Positions 28,606 through 38,403 are shown, counted from the stretch's first letter. The stretch is 64,000 nt of DNA from Paraburkholderia phenazinium (GCF_900142845.1 NZ_FSRU01000003.1:434001-498000); one strand, 5' to 3'. A program made the numbers and translations. The notes: generated by a model from the sequence alone, not told the origin.

Positions 28606-29631
28606 ATGAAAGTCGCCATTGTGATATTCGATGGTGTCCAATCGCTCGATGTTGCGGGCCCCCTCGACGTATTCGCGGAAGCCAACACGGTCCTGTCCGG
28701 CCAGCAAAAATACGAAGTCTCGCTGGTGGGGCCGCGGGCCGGCGCCGTGACCTGCTCGAACGGCATGCAACTCTCCGTGCCGTTCGGCTATGCGGATCTC
28801 GACACGCAATGGGACCTGCTGCTGGTCGCGGGCGGCCCGCAATTGCCCGATGCTCGACTGTCCGGCGACTTCCTGACCTGGCTGCAAAATCAGGCGCGCG
28901 ACGCGAAACGGTTCGGCTCCGTGTGCAATGGGGCGTTCGTGCTTGCGCATGCGGGACTGCTCGACGGCAAGGAAGTGACGACGCACTGGGCAGACGCAGG
29001 CCGCCTCGCTCACGAATTTCCGCAGGCGCGTGTACAGCCCGACAAGATCTTCGTTCGTGACGGACGCCTCTTTACCTCGGCGGGCGTAACGGCCGGCATC
29101 GATCTGTGCCTGTCGCTGGTCGCCGAAGACTGGGGACACGAACTGGCGGTGCGTGTCGCCAAGCGGCTGGTGGTGTATATCCAGCGCGAAGGCGGCCAGT
29201 CGCAGTACAGCCCGTATATCGGCGCAGGAAGAGACGAGGATCCGATCATCGGCAAAGTGCACCGTTATGTGACCGAGCACATAACCGATGCGCTTTCTAT
29301 CGAACAGCTCGCAGAGGCGGTGGCAGTGAGCCGGCGGACCTTCTCAAGAGTGTTTTCGAAGTATGCGAAGGTGACACCGTCCGTGTTTGTCGAGCAGGTT
29401 CGCGTCGACACCGCGCGCAAGCTGCTCGAAGACACGGACGCACCGCTAAAAACCGTGGCATTCAAATGCGGCTTCCGCAACGCCACGCATATGCGCACGA
29501 CGTTCTCCCGACGGCTGGATGTCACCCCGAAACAATATCGGCAACGCTTCCGCGGCGAGGCAGGCCAACAGCCGTGGACGAATAACGGTGCCGGCAAGCA
29601 GGTCTCTTTGCAAGGACTGTCTCATCTGTGA
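28606..29631 (+). CDS. GlxA-family transcriptional regulator (DJ-1-like domain plus AraC HTH)
   Basis: This is a 341-aa regulator. Residues 1-190 are a DJ-1/PfpI-type sensor domain (AIVIFDGVQSLDVAGPLDVF, SVCNGAFVLAHAGLL with the conserved Cys, TTHWADAGRL, TSAGVTAGIDLCLSLV). The C-terminal 100 residues are an AraC DNA-binding domain (LSIEQLAEAVAVSRRTFSR, KTVAFKCGFRNATHMRTTF). The ATG at 28606 was chosen because homology starts there and AAGG precedes it. Its stop overlaps the mug GTG start. It probably controls the divergent DJ-1-like/ArsR/VOC operon. Confidence 0.93.
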   Translation: MKVAIVIFDGVQSLDVAGPLDVFAEANTVLSGQQKYEVSLVGPRAGAVTCSNGMQLSVPFGYADLDTQWDLLLVAGGPQLPDARLSGDFLTWLQNQARDAKRFGSVCNGAFVLAHAGLLDGKEVTTHWADAGRLAHEFPQARVQPDKIFVRDGRLFTSAGVTAGIDLCLSLVAEDWGHELAVRVAKRLVVYIQREGGQSQYSPYIGAGRDEDPIIGKVHRYVTEHITDALSIEQLAEAVAVSRRTFSRVFSKYAKVTPSVFVEQVRVDTARKLLEDTDAPLKTVAFKCGFRNATHMRTTFSRRLDVTPKQYRQRFRGEAGQQPWTNNGAGKQVSLQGLSHL

Positions 29632-30158
29632 CTGACGCAGCTTCCCTTCCATCGCTTCCCGATGTTCTCGAACCAGGCTTGCCGTTGATATTTTGCGGCA
29701 TCAATCCGGGGCTCAGCTCGGCATCGACAGGTCATCACTTTGCAGGTCGAAGCAATCGCTTCTGGCGAGTGCTGCATCTGGCAGGTTTTACGCCCGAACA
29801 GATTCGTCCTGAGGACAGCCACACGATTCTTCAATACGGTTGCGGTCTCACCACGGTAGTCCCGCGGCCCACCGCACAGGCCGCCGAACTCTCGCGAACC
29901 GAAATTGAACTCGCCGGCGAGGCCTTCCGGCAAAAGATCGAGCACTACGCCCCGCGCTACGTCGTCTTTCTTGGCAAGATGGCGCTCGCGGCGATCTCCG
30001 GCACACGCGATCTTCAATGGGGGCTGCAAGCGGAGCCCTTCGGTGGCGCACACGCGTGGGTCGTGCCGAATCCAAGCGGACTCAATCGGGCCTTCGACCT
30101 CGCTGCACTGGTAGCCGCCTACCGGGAAGTTCGCGTTGCAGTCGCATCCATGCCCTGA
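29628..30158 (+). CDS. mug: G/U mismatch-specific uracil-DNA glycosylase
   Basis: The 176-aa Mug/TDG family enzyme removes U or ethenocytosine opposite G. The catalytic motif is FCGINPGLSSAS with the key Asn, and the DNA-intercalating loop motif is VVPNPSGLNR. It starts at a GTG that overlaps the GlxA-gene stop (GTGA), so it is translationally coupled to a regulator with no obvious link to DNA repair. It is convergent with a LysR gene, with a 40-bp 3' overlap. Confidence 0.94.
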   Translation: MTDAASLPSLPDVLEPGLPLIFCGINPGLSSASTGHHFAGRSNRFWRVLHLAGFTPEQIRPEDSHTILQYGCGLTTVVPRPTAQAAELSRTEIELAGEAFRQKIEHYAPRYVVFLGKMALAAISGTRDLQWGLQAEPFGGAHAWVVPNPSGLNRAFDLAALVAAYREVRVAVASMP

Positions 30159-31051
30159 AGGTGGGCGTTTTCGCGTAGTGCCTCGGTGACGAACTCCACG
30201 AAAGCGCGAATCTTGCCGCTGGTGCTACGCCGCTCTACATGAAGCAGGCTCACCGGAATCGACTCGGGCTCGAACGACGTCAGGATGGGCTGGAGGCTGC
30301 CATCGAGCACCTCGGGCGCCGCCTGATACGACAGCAACTGGATGATCCCCACGCCGTCGACGGCTGCAAGCACGGCAGCGGGACCAAGGTCGACAATCAT
30401 TCGCGGCTGAAGTCTCACAGGCAACCTTGAGCCGTTCTCGTTGAACACCCATTCAAGCGGCGACGAAACGCCCGTGAAAGACACGCAGTGGTGGTGGGTC
30501 AGATCTTTAGGGTGAAGCGGCTCTCCATGCGCGGCGAGATAAGCGGGCGCCGCATACGTGCGACGCCGCACATGGCCCAACGGAATCGCGAATGTCGATG
30601 AGTCGCCAAGGTGCCCGACACGGATGGCAATATCCACGCCCTCCTCTAACAGCCGTGTCGTGCGATCGGCGTACACCGCATTGATGCTGACGTCCGGATA
30701 ACGCAGCGCGAAAGCGTTGACCAGAGGCGCCACATAGCGCTGACCAAACAGGACCGGTGCGGAGACGGTCAACGTACCCACTGGATTGAGCGGATCGGCG
30801 GCAATGGTGGCTTCCGCATCCGTGATGGTGTCCAACACCTTCCTGCAGGCTTCGAGGTAGGCCAAGCCTGCATCCGTCGGACGCACCGAGCGTGTCGTCC
30901 GCGCCAGCAGATGCGTGCCGAGACGCGATTCCAGCGAATTGACCGCCCGCGACACCGCGGCCGCCGACATCGCCACTTTTTCGGCCGCGCCCGTAAAACT
31001 GCCCCGGTCGACGATGGCTACAAAAACCTCCATCTCACGCAATTTGTCCAT
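30119..31051 (-). CDS. LysR-family regulator divergent from the efflux operon
   Basis: This is a 310-aa LysR protein. The N-terminal helix-turn-helix is in GSFTGAAEKVAMSAAAVSRAVNSLE; the remainder is the periplasmic-binding-protein-like sensor domain. I chose the ATG at 31051 (MDKLREMEVFVAIVD), preceded by GGTGGAAAG, rather than the frame extension to 31147. It is divergent from the monooxygenase/MFS/HlyD/OprM operon with 258 bp between them, so it probably regulates that operon. Confidence 0.92.
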   Translation of the reverse strand: MDKLREMEVFVAIVDRGSFTGAAEKVAMSAAAVSRAVNSLESRLGTHLLARTTRSVRPTDAGLAYLEACRKVLDTITDAEATIAADPLNPVGTLTVSAPVLFGQRYVAPLVNAFALRYPDVSINAVYADRTTRLLEEGVDIAIRVGHLGDSSTFAIPLGHVRRRTYAAPAYLAAHGEPLHPKDLTHHHCVSFTGVSSPLEWVFNENGSRLPVRLQPRMIVDLGPAAVLAAVDGVGIIQLLSYQAAPEVLDGSLQPILTSFEPESIPVSLLHVERRSTSGKIRAFVEFVTEALRENAHLQGMDATATRTSR

Positions 31052-31309
31052 TCGCTTTCCACCCTGATCAAGACGTCCTCGTGCCGTCATTCTATGCGTT
31101 GTGATCCGCAGGGTGACGATCGGACCGTTCGCATGGCCGTTACGCAAAGGACTCTTTCAGCCGGTGAGGGTTATCGGAACCTTCGCAAACCGGTTGGCAA
31201 AATTCGCAAACTCATTGGCCCAATACTCACTAGCGTGGACTCCAAAGAATTGGGCCGATCCACCACAATGACTTCACGCCGTACAGCCCAACCAACGAAC
31301 GAGGTCCTC

Positions 31310-31984
31310 ATGTTTACCGCGATGCTTGAAGTTCACCCCATCCCCGAACAGTTCGATGCCTATCTCGGCATGGCCAAGATGCTGCGCCCTGAACTGGAGA
31401 AGATCGACGGGTTTATCGACAACAACCGCTATGCCAGTCTCACACGCGAGGGTTGGCTGCTTTCGCTGTCGAGCTGGCGCGACGAGAAGTCGCTCATCCG
31501 CTGGCGTAGCCAGGAGACGCACCACAAGATCATGCAGGCTGCGCGCGACCGGGTGTTTTCCGACTATCGCTTGCGCATTGGCCAGACCGTCAGCGATACC
31601 CAGGTGCCCGCGGGACAGGTGTTGCGTGAGCAGCGCCTGGACGTCACCGAGGTGGGCCAAGGCACGGCGGTGACGCTGCATGACGGCAAATTCTCGCCGG
31701 AGTGGCTCAAGCGGGCTGGCGCAGATGCGGTGGCGAAATCGCTTGGCGTGGATACAAGCGCGCCGGGCCTCGTTTCGTGGGACGTATTCGACGCACTGAT
31801 GGCGCCAGGGGATGCGATTGCGGTGGTGACGTGGCGTGACCATGCGGCAGTGGAAGCATTCGAACGCAACGCGGCGAAAGCGGATGTGTTGCGCTTGCGG
31901 AATATCCGCATCATCCGGCAGTACGGCATGTTCGATCGCCGGGAAGCTCCGCAGTATTTCAAAGAGGCACAAGCGAAGGCGTAA
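31310..31984 (+). CDS. Antibiotic-biosynthesis-monooxygenase-like (dimeric alpha-beta barrel) protein
   Basis: In the 224-aa product, the first 95 residues fit the ABM ferredoxin-like fold (MLEVHPIPEQFDAYLGMAKML, WLLSLSSWRDEKSLIRWRSQETH). The C-terminal part has a second alpha-beta segment (VTWRDHAAVEAFERNA). Such proteins act as cofactor-free monooxygenases or heme-degrading enzymes; the substrate is unknown. The ATG at 31310 has GAGG upstream. It is first in the presumptive efflux operon, 105 bp before the MFS gene. Confidence 0.8.
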   Translation: MFTAMLEVHPIPEQFDAYLGMAKMLRPELEKIDGFIDNNRYASLTREGWLLSLSSWRDEKSLIRWRSQETHHKIMQAARDRVFSDYRLRIGQTVSDTQVPAGQVLREQRLDVTEVGQGTAVTLHDGKFSPEWLKRAGADAVAKSLGVDTSAPGLVSWDVFDALMAPGDAIAVVTWRDHAAVEAFERNAAKADVLRLRNIRIIRQYGMFDRREAPQYFKEAQAKA

Positions 31985-32089
31985 GCCAGCCGCGTTCCGT
32001 TATCGAGGTTGGAGGACTTTCATTTTTCATGCGGCTTCCAACCACGATATTTAGATATCCGATCTAATCTTGGCAGCAACGGGATTCCT

Positions 32090-33721
32090 ATGAGCAGAGA
32101 CAATGCCTTGGCAACTGGAGCACAAGCGCCGAACGTCGCGGCGTCGCCCGCGTCAGTGCCCGCAGTAGTGCCGGCGACAGCGGCCCCTGCACAACTTGCG
32201 CCGAAGCAAGCCACGCTTTCGCTGCGTCTCGCCATCGGCCTCGTCGGAATGTTGCTGGCGTCTCTCCTCGCCATTCTCAACGAACAGGTCACCGCATTGT
32301 CCATGGCGGACATTCAGGGTGCGCTCTCGATCGGCCATGACGACGGCACCTGGCTGACTGCGCTGTTCGAGGCGGCCAATGTCGCCACGATGGTGTTTGC
32401 ACCGTGGTTCGGCATCACCTTCACGCTCAAGCGCTTTACCATCGGCGCCGTAATCGCGACGATGCTGCTGGGGTTCCTCTGCCCCTTCGCGCCGAACCTG
32501 CCGACGCTCTATGTATTGCGCGTCATGCAGGGGATGGCCGGCGGATGCCTTCCGCCGATGCTGATCATCGTGGCGCTGCGCTATCTGCCGCCCAAAGTAA
32601 AGCTGTACGGACTCGCCGGGTACGCGCTCACTGCCACTTTCGGGCCGGCGCTCGGCACACCGCTCGCAGCGTTGTGGACCGAGTATGTCGGCTGGCAAAT
32701 GGCCTTCTGGCAAATCGTGCCGCTTGGCCTCGTCTGCTGCGTGGCGATCCAGCAAGGACTGCCGCCCGATCCGCTCAAACTCGAACGGCTCAAGGACTTC
32801 AACTGGAGCGGATTTCTGCTGGGGTTTCCAGCCGTCGCGATGCTCGTGATCGGTCTTCTGCAGGGCGATCGTCTCGACTGGCTCGACTCCGGGTTCATTC
32901 GCGTGATGTTTATCGGGGGCGGGTTGCTGCTGGTGACGTTCCTCGTCAACGAATGGTTTCACCCGCTTCCTTTTTTCAAGCTGCAGATGCTTTCGCGCAG
33001 AAACTTTACGCACGGCCTGACGACGCTTATGGGCGCCGTCATTCTGCTGGTTGGTGTGGCTGCCATACCGAGCCAATATCTCGCCAAGGTTCACGCCTAC
33101 CGGCCGCTGCAAACAGCGCCCTTGTCGTTGCTGGTTGCGCTCCCGCTATTGATTACGCTGCCTCTGACGGCCGCTGTGCTGAATCTGCGCCGGGTCGACC
33201 ACCGCTGGGTGATGGCTATTGGACTGTGCCTGATGATCAGCACCTGCCTGATGGGAACCTTCATCACCTCCGAGTGGATCCGCAACGATTTCTACTGGCT
33301 CCAGTCCTTGCAGATCGTCGCGCAACCCATGGTGATCCTGGCGATCCTGATGGGGGTCACGACGGGCTTGCCGCCGACAGAAGGTCCGTTTGCGTCGGCG
33401 ATGTTCAACTCGCTCAAGACATTTTCCGCGGCGGTGGCGACGGGTCTCATCGAAGGGTTGGGTACCGATCGCGAACGCCTTCATTCGAACGTGCTCGTGG
33501 ACCACCTGGGCAATCACGCGCTTGTGACGAGTCAAAGCATCGACGCGACGCCGGGACTCGGCGAACTTGCACACCGGATCCACGAGCAGGCAGTGGTACT
33601 CGCCTCGGCGGATCTCTACCGGGTCATGGCGGGAGTTGCCATCGCCCTTCTTCTCCTGGTGCTCGTGTTACCCGTGCGGATTTATCCGCCGTGGTGCACG
33701 ACGCCCCCCTCTTCTCGTTAA
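32090..33721 (+). CDS. MFS drug efflux permease, DHA2 (EmrB-like)
   Basis: This is a 543-aa integral membrane protein with about 14 hydrophobic segments starting at LRLAIGLVGMLLASLLAILN after a 45-residue Ala/Pro-rich cytosolic tail. The DHA2 motif region VLRVMQGMAGGCLPPM is visible. It is the inner-membrane component of a tripartite pump with the HlyD and OprM-like proteins encoded next. The presumed substrate is a toxic aromatic or antibiotic-like compound, but this cannot be read from the sequence. Confidence 0.93.
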   Translation: MSRDNALATGAQAPNVAASPASVPAVVPATAAPAQLAPKQATLSLRLAIGLVGMLLASLLAILNEQVTALSMADIQGALSIGHDDGTWLTALFEAANVATMVFAPWFGITFTLKRFTIGAVIATMLLGFLCPFAPNLPTLYVLRVMQGMAGGCLPPMLIIVALRYLPPKVKLYGLAGYALTATFGPALGTPLAALWTEYVGWQMAFWQIVPLGLVCCVAIQQGLPPDPLKLERLKDFNWSGFLLGFPAVAMLVIGLLQGDRLDWLDSGFIRVMFIGGGLLLVTFLVNEWFHPLPFFKLQMLSRRNFTHGLTTLMGAVILLVGVAAIPSQYLAKVHAYRPLQTAPLSLLVALPLLITLPLTAAVLNLRRVDHRWVMAIGLCLMISTCLMGTFITSEWIRNDFYWLQSLQIVAQPMVILAILMGVTTGLPPTEGPFASAMFNSLKTFSAAVATGLIEGLGTDRERLHSNVLVDHLGNHALVTSQSIDATPGLGELAHRIHEQAVVLASADLYRVMAGVAIALLLLVLVLPVRIYPPWCTTPPSSR

Positions 33722-33733
33722 GGGACGGTCATC

Positions 33734-34810
33734 ATGTCATCCGTTGCTCGCTCTCCCCTCAGGATTATTCGTGTCGCCGCTGTGGCTGTCGTACTCGGCG
33801 TTGGTGCATGGGCTTGCTCGAGCCTGTCAGGCAGCTCGAATACCGAATCCACCAACGATGCTTATGTCGACGCCGATTTCACGCTCGTGGCACCGCGTGT
33901 GTCCGGCCAGATATCCGACGTGTTCGTCAAGGATAACCAATCAGTCAAGGCCGGCCAATTGCTGGTGCGTATCGACGACCGCGATTTCAAGGCCGCGTTG
34001 ATGAGCGCAGAAGCGGACGTGACGGCGGCCAGGGCGTCCGTCGCAAACTACGACGCCGAGATCGCGCGGCAGCCCTCGCTCGTCGAGCAGGCGCGCGCGA
34101 CACTCAAGGCCGATGATGCATCGATCGGGTTTGCGCGTGCCAATGCTGCGCGCTACCAGAACCTGTCGGATGCCGGCGCAGGCACGGCAGAGGAGCAACA
34201 GCATGCTTCGAGCACGCTCGCCGAGCAACTCGCGCAGGAGGCCCACGATGGGGCCGTGCTGGCGTCTACCGAGCAGAACCTGAGCATCCTGCAGACGCAG
34301 CGCGACAAGGCGGCCGGCGCACTCGCGCGCGCCGAGGCGGCGCTCGATCAGGCGCAGCTCAATCTCTCCTATACGGAGATTCACGCACCGGTCGACGGCA
34401 AGGTCGGACGGCGCTCTGTGCGAGTGGGCGCGTTCGTGACGCCAGGTGCGCCGCTTCTGGCGATCGTGCCGCTTTCCGATGCGTACGTCGTCGCCAACTT
34501 CCAGGAAAACCAGATCACCCACATGCGGCCTGGCGAGCGCGTGCGGATCAAGGTCGACAGCTTTCCGGGCGTGGTGATTCACGGGCGTGTCGATAGCCTT
34601 GCTCCTGCAACCGGTGTGAGCTTTGCGCCGATCGCCCCCGACAACGCGACGGGCAACTTCACCAAGGTCGTCCAACGCGTGCCGGTCAAGATCACCCTTG
34701 ACCAGGGTCAGGAGGCAGCGTCCGTGTTGAGCGTGGGGCTGTCTGTCGAAACGGAAGTCGCCGTCGGTCAGCATGGCGATGCGTCGGCCGAAACGGGAGA
34801 GGCAAAATGA
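33734..34810 (+). CDS. HlyD/EmrA-type membrane fusion protein
   Basis: The 358-aa periplasmic adaptor has one N-terminal membrane helix (IIRVAAVAVVLGVGAWA). The lipoyl half-motifs flank a long coiled-coil (AALMSAEADVTAARASVANYDAEI to ALARAEAALDQAQLNL), with IHAPVDGKVGRRSVRVGAFV and the beta-barrel domain VVANFQENQITHMRPGERVRIKVD. It starts 12 bp after the MFS gene and its stop overlaps the outer-membrane gene start (ATGA at 34807-34810). Confidence 0.95.
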   Translation: MSSVARSPLRIIRVAAVAVVLGVGAWACSSLSGSSNTESTNDAYVDADFTLVAPRVSGQISDVFVKDNQSVKAGQLLVRIDDRDFKAALMSAEADVTAARASVANYDAEIARQPSLVEQARATLKADDASIGFARANAARYQNLSDAGAGTAEEQQHASSTLAEQLAQEAHDGAVLASTEQNLSILQTQRDKAAGALARAEAALDQAQLNLSYTEIHAPVDGKVGRRSVRVGAFVTPGAPLLAIVPLSDAYVVANFQENQITHMRPGERVRIKVDSFPGVVIHGRVDSLAPATGVSFAPIAPDNATGNFTKVVQRVPVKITLDQGQEAASVLSVGLSVETEVAVGQHGDASAETGEAK

Positions 34811-36348
34811 AAGCGAGCGACTTTTCCTACCGCGCGTTAATGCTGGAAATATTGGCGTGCCTGGTGATGGCGGGCTGCACCGTCGGACCGGATTTTCAAC
34901 GCCCCGCGACGTCCACGCCGGCGCAAGTCTTCGATCGCACCCAATCTGAGCAAGCGCCGAGCAAGGCCGTCGAATCCGGTTTCAATTCGGACTGGTGGAC
35001 GCTGTTTAACGATCCGACGTTGAACGCCCTCGAAAAGCAACTGGCCGACGCGAACCTCGATGTGGCCGCGGCGTCGGCGCGTCTTCGCCAAAGCCGGGCC
35101 GAACAGCGTGTGGCGGGTGCCGCGGAATATCCCACACTGGACGGCGCTGCTTCGTACGACCGCGAGCGCGGCAGCCCGAACGGCATTCTCGGGCTGCTCG
35201 GGGTAAGCCCGACCGACACCCCATCGCAATCCGCTTCGGGCGATACACCGCTGGGCGTGGCGCCATTGCCTGGGTCCAAGGGTTCGCCGGCTTACAACCT
35301 CTATCAGGCCGGCTTCGATACATCCTGGGAACTCGACATCTGGGGCCGCAATCGACGCGGCGTCGAAGCCGCCTCCGCCCTGGCGGACGCTTCGTACGAA
35401 GACCGGAACGCCGTGTTGTTGTCTGCCCGCGCCGAACTCGCGCGGGACTATATCGAGTTGCGCGACACGCAATCATTGCTTCGGATCGCGAAGCAAAACC
35501 TGGAGATTGCTCGCGACACGACGAAGCTCACGCAGGTGCGAGCGCATGAAGGCGTGACGACGGATCTGGACGTGGCCAACGCTTCCGCGCAGGCGGCGTC
35601 GATCGAAAGCCTCATTCCCACGCTCGAATCGCGCTGCACGACTACGATCAACGCGATTGGCGTCTTACTTGCCGAGGAACCGGGCGCACTTGCGCAAACG
35701 CTCGGCGAGCCGCACGACGTGCCCGCGCTGCCGGCTCAGGTGCCGATCGGCTTTCCGTCTGAACTGGTGCAACGCCGGCCCGATATCCGGAAGGCGGAAG
35801 CGCAGTTGCATGCGGCCACGGCGTCGATCGGAATGGCAAAGGCCGACTTCTATCCGCGCATATCGCTGAACGGCAGTGCCGGTTTCCAGAGCCTTCAGCT
35901 CTCGAGCCTCGCCAACTGGGCGTCGGGACAGTTTGTTGTCGGCCCCTCCATCACGATGCCGATCTTCGAAGGCGGACGCCTCAAGGGGACGCTGCACTTA
36001 CGCGAGGCGCAACAACAGGAAGCTGCGATCGACTACAAACGCACCGTACTCGAGGCCTGGCGCGAAGTGGACGATGCCCTTGTCGTCTATGACGCCGAGC
36101 AGTTGCGCCGCGACCGGCTCACGGCGGTGGTTGCCCTGAACCAGCGTGCGCTCTCGGTCGCGCAGCAGCGCTACAAGGCTGGAGCACTCGATTATCTCGA
36201 CGTGCTGAACGTGCAGAAGCAACTACTCGATGCCCAGAGCAATCTGGAACAAAGCCAGGCGACGGCCGCCGCGAATCTCATCACGCTCTGCAAGGCACTG
36301 GGCGGCGGCTGGCAATCGACTTACGCCGATCCGTATGCGTCGCGTTGA
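34807..36348 (+). CDS. RND-type outer membrane efflux lipoprotein (NodT/OprM family)
   Basis: The 513-aa TolC-like channel has a lipoprotein signal ending LACLVMAGC, with Cys24 as the lipidation site, then TVGPDFQRP typical of NodT. Two repeated OEP units are visible, with WELDIWGRNRRGVEAA and FPSELVQRRPDIRKAEAQL marking them. It completes the MFS-HlyD-OprM pump and overlaps the adaptor gene by 4 bp. Confidence 0.95.
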   Translation: MKASDFSYRALMLEILACLVMAGCTVGPDFQRPATSTPAQVFDRTQSEQAPSKAVESGFNSDWWTLFNDPTLNALEKQLADANLDVAAASARLRQSRAEQRVAGAAEYPTLDGAASYDRERGSPNGILGLLGVSPTDTPSQSASGDTPLGVAPLPGSKGSPAYNLYQAGFDTSWELDIWGRNRRGVEAASALADASYEDRNAVLLSARAELARDYIELRDTQSLLRIAKQNLEIARDTTKLTQVRAHEGVTTDLDVANASAQAASIESLIPTLESRCTTTINAIGVLLAEEPGALAQTLGEPHDVPALPAQVPIGFPSELVQRRPDIRKAEAQLHAATASIGMAKADFYPRISLNGSAGFQSLQLSSLANWASGQFVVGPSITMPIFEGGRLKGTLHLREAQQQEAAIDYKRTVLEAWREVDDALVVYDAEQLRRDRLTAVVALNQRALSVAQQRYKAGALDYLDVLNVQKQLLDAQSNLEQSQATAAANLITLCKALGGGWQSTYADPYASR

Positions 36349-36527
36349 TGGTGGACGGCAATGCTTGGGTGGGAGCTGGCCGTCCGGCGATGGGGTAGCG
36401 GCTCCTGCTTGTCTCGTTCGGTCCGCTGCACTATGCTTCGGTACATGAACCGATTCCACATCAACTCGATTATTCACGCCGCGAGAGTCCCGGCGGGATA
36501 GCGATTGAGTTGACAATACGCCATCAC

Positions 36528-36550
36528 AACCCGCCCAGAAGGCGGGTTTT
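36528..36550. terminator. Rho-independent terminator after the efflux operon
   Basis: AACCCGCC, loop CAGAA, GGCGGGTT followed by TTCGCTTTCT. An 8-bp stem with a T-containing tail lies 180 bp after the OprM-like gene and 32 bp before the kinase gene. Confidence 0.7.
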
Positions 36551-36582
36551 CGCTTTCTGGGCCCTAATCGGAGTGCCAGGAA

Positions 36583-37152
36583 ATGACGAGTGAGAGCACG
36601 TTGGCCGATGAAGTTGAATTGGGTAACCCAGCCGTTCTGCATATGGTCTGCGGCAAGATTGCCGCGGGCAAATCCACACTGACCGCCCGCCTCGGAAACG
36701 CTGAGCGGACGGTGTTGATCAGCGAGGACGTGTGGATCGCACGTCTCTATCCGGACGAAATCCATACGCTCGCCGACTATGTGCGCTGTGCAAGTCGCAT
36801 CAAGACGGTCCTCACCGGGCACATTCAGGCGCTCCTCTCGGCAGGGGTTTCCGTGGTACTGGACTTCCCGTTTAACACAACCGACACCCGTGCGTGGGGA
36901 CACGCATTGTTTCGGGCCGCCGGCTGCGAACATCAGCTGCACTATCTGGATGTGAGCGACGAGATTTGCAAAGCTCGTCTAAGGGCGCGGAACGCGTCAG
37001 GCGAGCATCCATTCCAGACATCCGATGCGCAGTATGAGCTGATCACCCGCTATTTCGTCCCGCCCGCGCTCAACGAAGGCTTCGACATCGTGGTGTACGA
37101 CGAGACAGGGAATGTCCGTTGTCCAGGCGCGCACGATCTTCAGCCCAAATAA
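36583..37152 (+). CDS. P-loop kinase / AAA-type ATP-binding protein (zeta-toxin-like fold)
   Basis: The 189-aa protein has a clear Walker A at HMVCGKIAAGKSTLTARL, then SEDVWIARLYPDE, VVLDFPFNTTDTRAWG, and the arginine-rich lid CKARLRARNASGEHPF. These are typical of small P-loop kinases often annotated as AAA family ATPases or chloramphenicol-phosphotransferase-like. The substrate is unknown. It begins right after a terminator, so it has its own promoter. No antitoxin partner is seen nearby. Confidence 0.85.
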   Translation: MTSESTLADEVELGNPAVLHMVCGKIAAGKSTLTARLGNAERTVLISEDVWIARLYPDEIHTLADYVRCASRIKTVLTGHIQALLSAGVSVVLDFPFNTTDTRAWGHALFRAAGCEHQLHYLDVSDEICKARLRARNASGEHPFQTSDAQYELITRYFVPPALNEGFDIVVYDETGNVRCPGAHDLQPK

Positions 37153-37331
37153 AAGTCCATTTCGTCCGATATCACGAAAGCGATTGGACCTTTATCGGTG
37201 TTGACACTCCCGCGACCATCAGGCCATCACGCAGGACCGGGTAGTCGGCACACAGATTTGCCGGACCGAACAAGGCATCAGCCGGCCGATTCTGGGTTCC
37301 GCACTGGGGCAGTGGCGTCTTGTGATGCGCG

Positions 37332-38237
37332 TCAGGCGCTGCTGCAAGACGCCACGCCCCGGGCTTCATGAAGAATCCATTTCGCAAATGCCTGGAGCGG
37401 CGCCTCGCTCAACTCGATAGGCTCAGGAAGAACAAGGCAAAAGTTTTTAGCGATCGTTTTGCTGTCCGGCCAAGGCGCGAGCAGACGGCCTTGTTCAAGC
37501 TCTGCCCCGATGTAAAGACGCGGCACCAATGCAACACCCAAGCCGGCTAGCGCCGCCTCGATGAGCATGGAGTGGAGATCGTAACGTGCGCCAACCGCCG
37601 AATTGGTCAGCACGATACCGGCCTCTTGTGCATAACGCTGCCATGCGTCCGGATTTTGTCGTCGGTGAAGGCGCGGCAGTTCATCCAGCGATAGGTTCGC
37701 ATCGGCGCCTGCGAGAAGCGCCGGACTACAGACAGGCACCAGCACCTCCTCCAGCAGGCGATGCACACGCATACCCGCCCATGCTGGATGCTCGAAATGG
37801 ATTGCCGCGTCGAAACCGCTACCAGCAAGAATGAAGGGTTCCATGCGTTCGGCGATGTGGACGGTAATGTTCGGATACTGATGTTGAAAGCGTTTCAGTC
37901 GAGGGATAAGCCAACGGGTGGCGAAGGTCGGAATCGCGGCGATATCAATGCTTGCGCCCTCGATAGGCTGCCCCATCAGATACAGGCTGTCGCGTTCCAG
38001 CCGGTCCAGAATCTCGCGAACCTGCACCGCGTATCGCGTGCCGTTGGGCGCAAGCCGAACCCGATTTCCAATGCGTTCAAACAGCGCGACATTCAAAAAC
38101 GCCTCCAGGCGACCAATCTGACGACTGATGGCGCCCTCGGTCAGCGCTAATTCCTCGGCCGCGCGGGCGAAACTGCCGTGTCGTGCCGCGGCTTCAAAAG
38201 CCAGCAGCGCGGAATTGCTTGGGATCTTACGTCGCAT
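37332..38237 (-). CDS. LysR-family regulator (GcvA-like)
   Basis: The 301-aa regulator begins MRRKIPSNSALLAFEAAARHGSFARAAEELALTEGAISRQIGRLE with the N-terminal winged helix, like GcvA-type LysR proteins. The sensor domain follows (HPAWAGMRVHRLLEE). The ATG at 38237 fits the family start; a longer frame reaches 38288. It is divergent from the three-gene unit at 38404-40150 with 166 bp between, so it probably controls it. Confidence 0.92.
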   Translation of the reverse strand: MRRKIPSNSALLAFEAAARHGSFARAAEELALTEGAISRQIGRLEAFLNVALFERIGNRVRLAPNGTRYAVQVREILDRLERDSLYLMGQPIEGASIDIAAIPTFATRWLIPRLKRFQHQYPNITVHIAERMEPFILAGSGFDAAIHFEHPAWAGMRVHRLLEEVLVPVCSPALLAGADANLSLDELPRLHRRQNPDAWQRYAQEAGIVLTNSAVGARYDLHSMLIEAALAGLGVALVPRLYIGAELEQGRLLAPWPDSKTIAKNFCLVLPEPIELSEAPLQAFAKWILHEARGVASCSSA

Positions 38238-38403
38238 TGGGTTCTCGCCGATTGATATGCGCTCGACGTCAGCTTGATCAAACGTCACTGAAGGCTGACT
38301 TTATATCGTTATATGCGCCGAAAATCTCAGATTAGCATTACGTTACCGCAATGAACATGGATCGTTTGCAGCAATCTGCTTACGCGCCACCAAGGATAGC
38401 CTG

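Noticed and set aside
32404..33936. 510-codon plus-strand frame overlapping the MFS permease
   Set aside because: Same strand but another frame of the MFS gene; Arg/Gly/Asp-rich and without membrane segments.
36583..37152. Zeta-toxin of a toxin-antitoxin pair
   Set aside because: The P-loop kinase fold is similar, but no small antitoxin gene adjoins it and a terminator separates it from the upstream operon.
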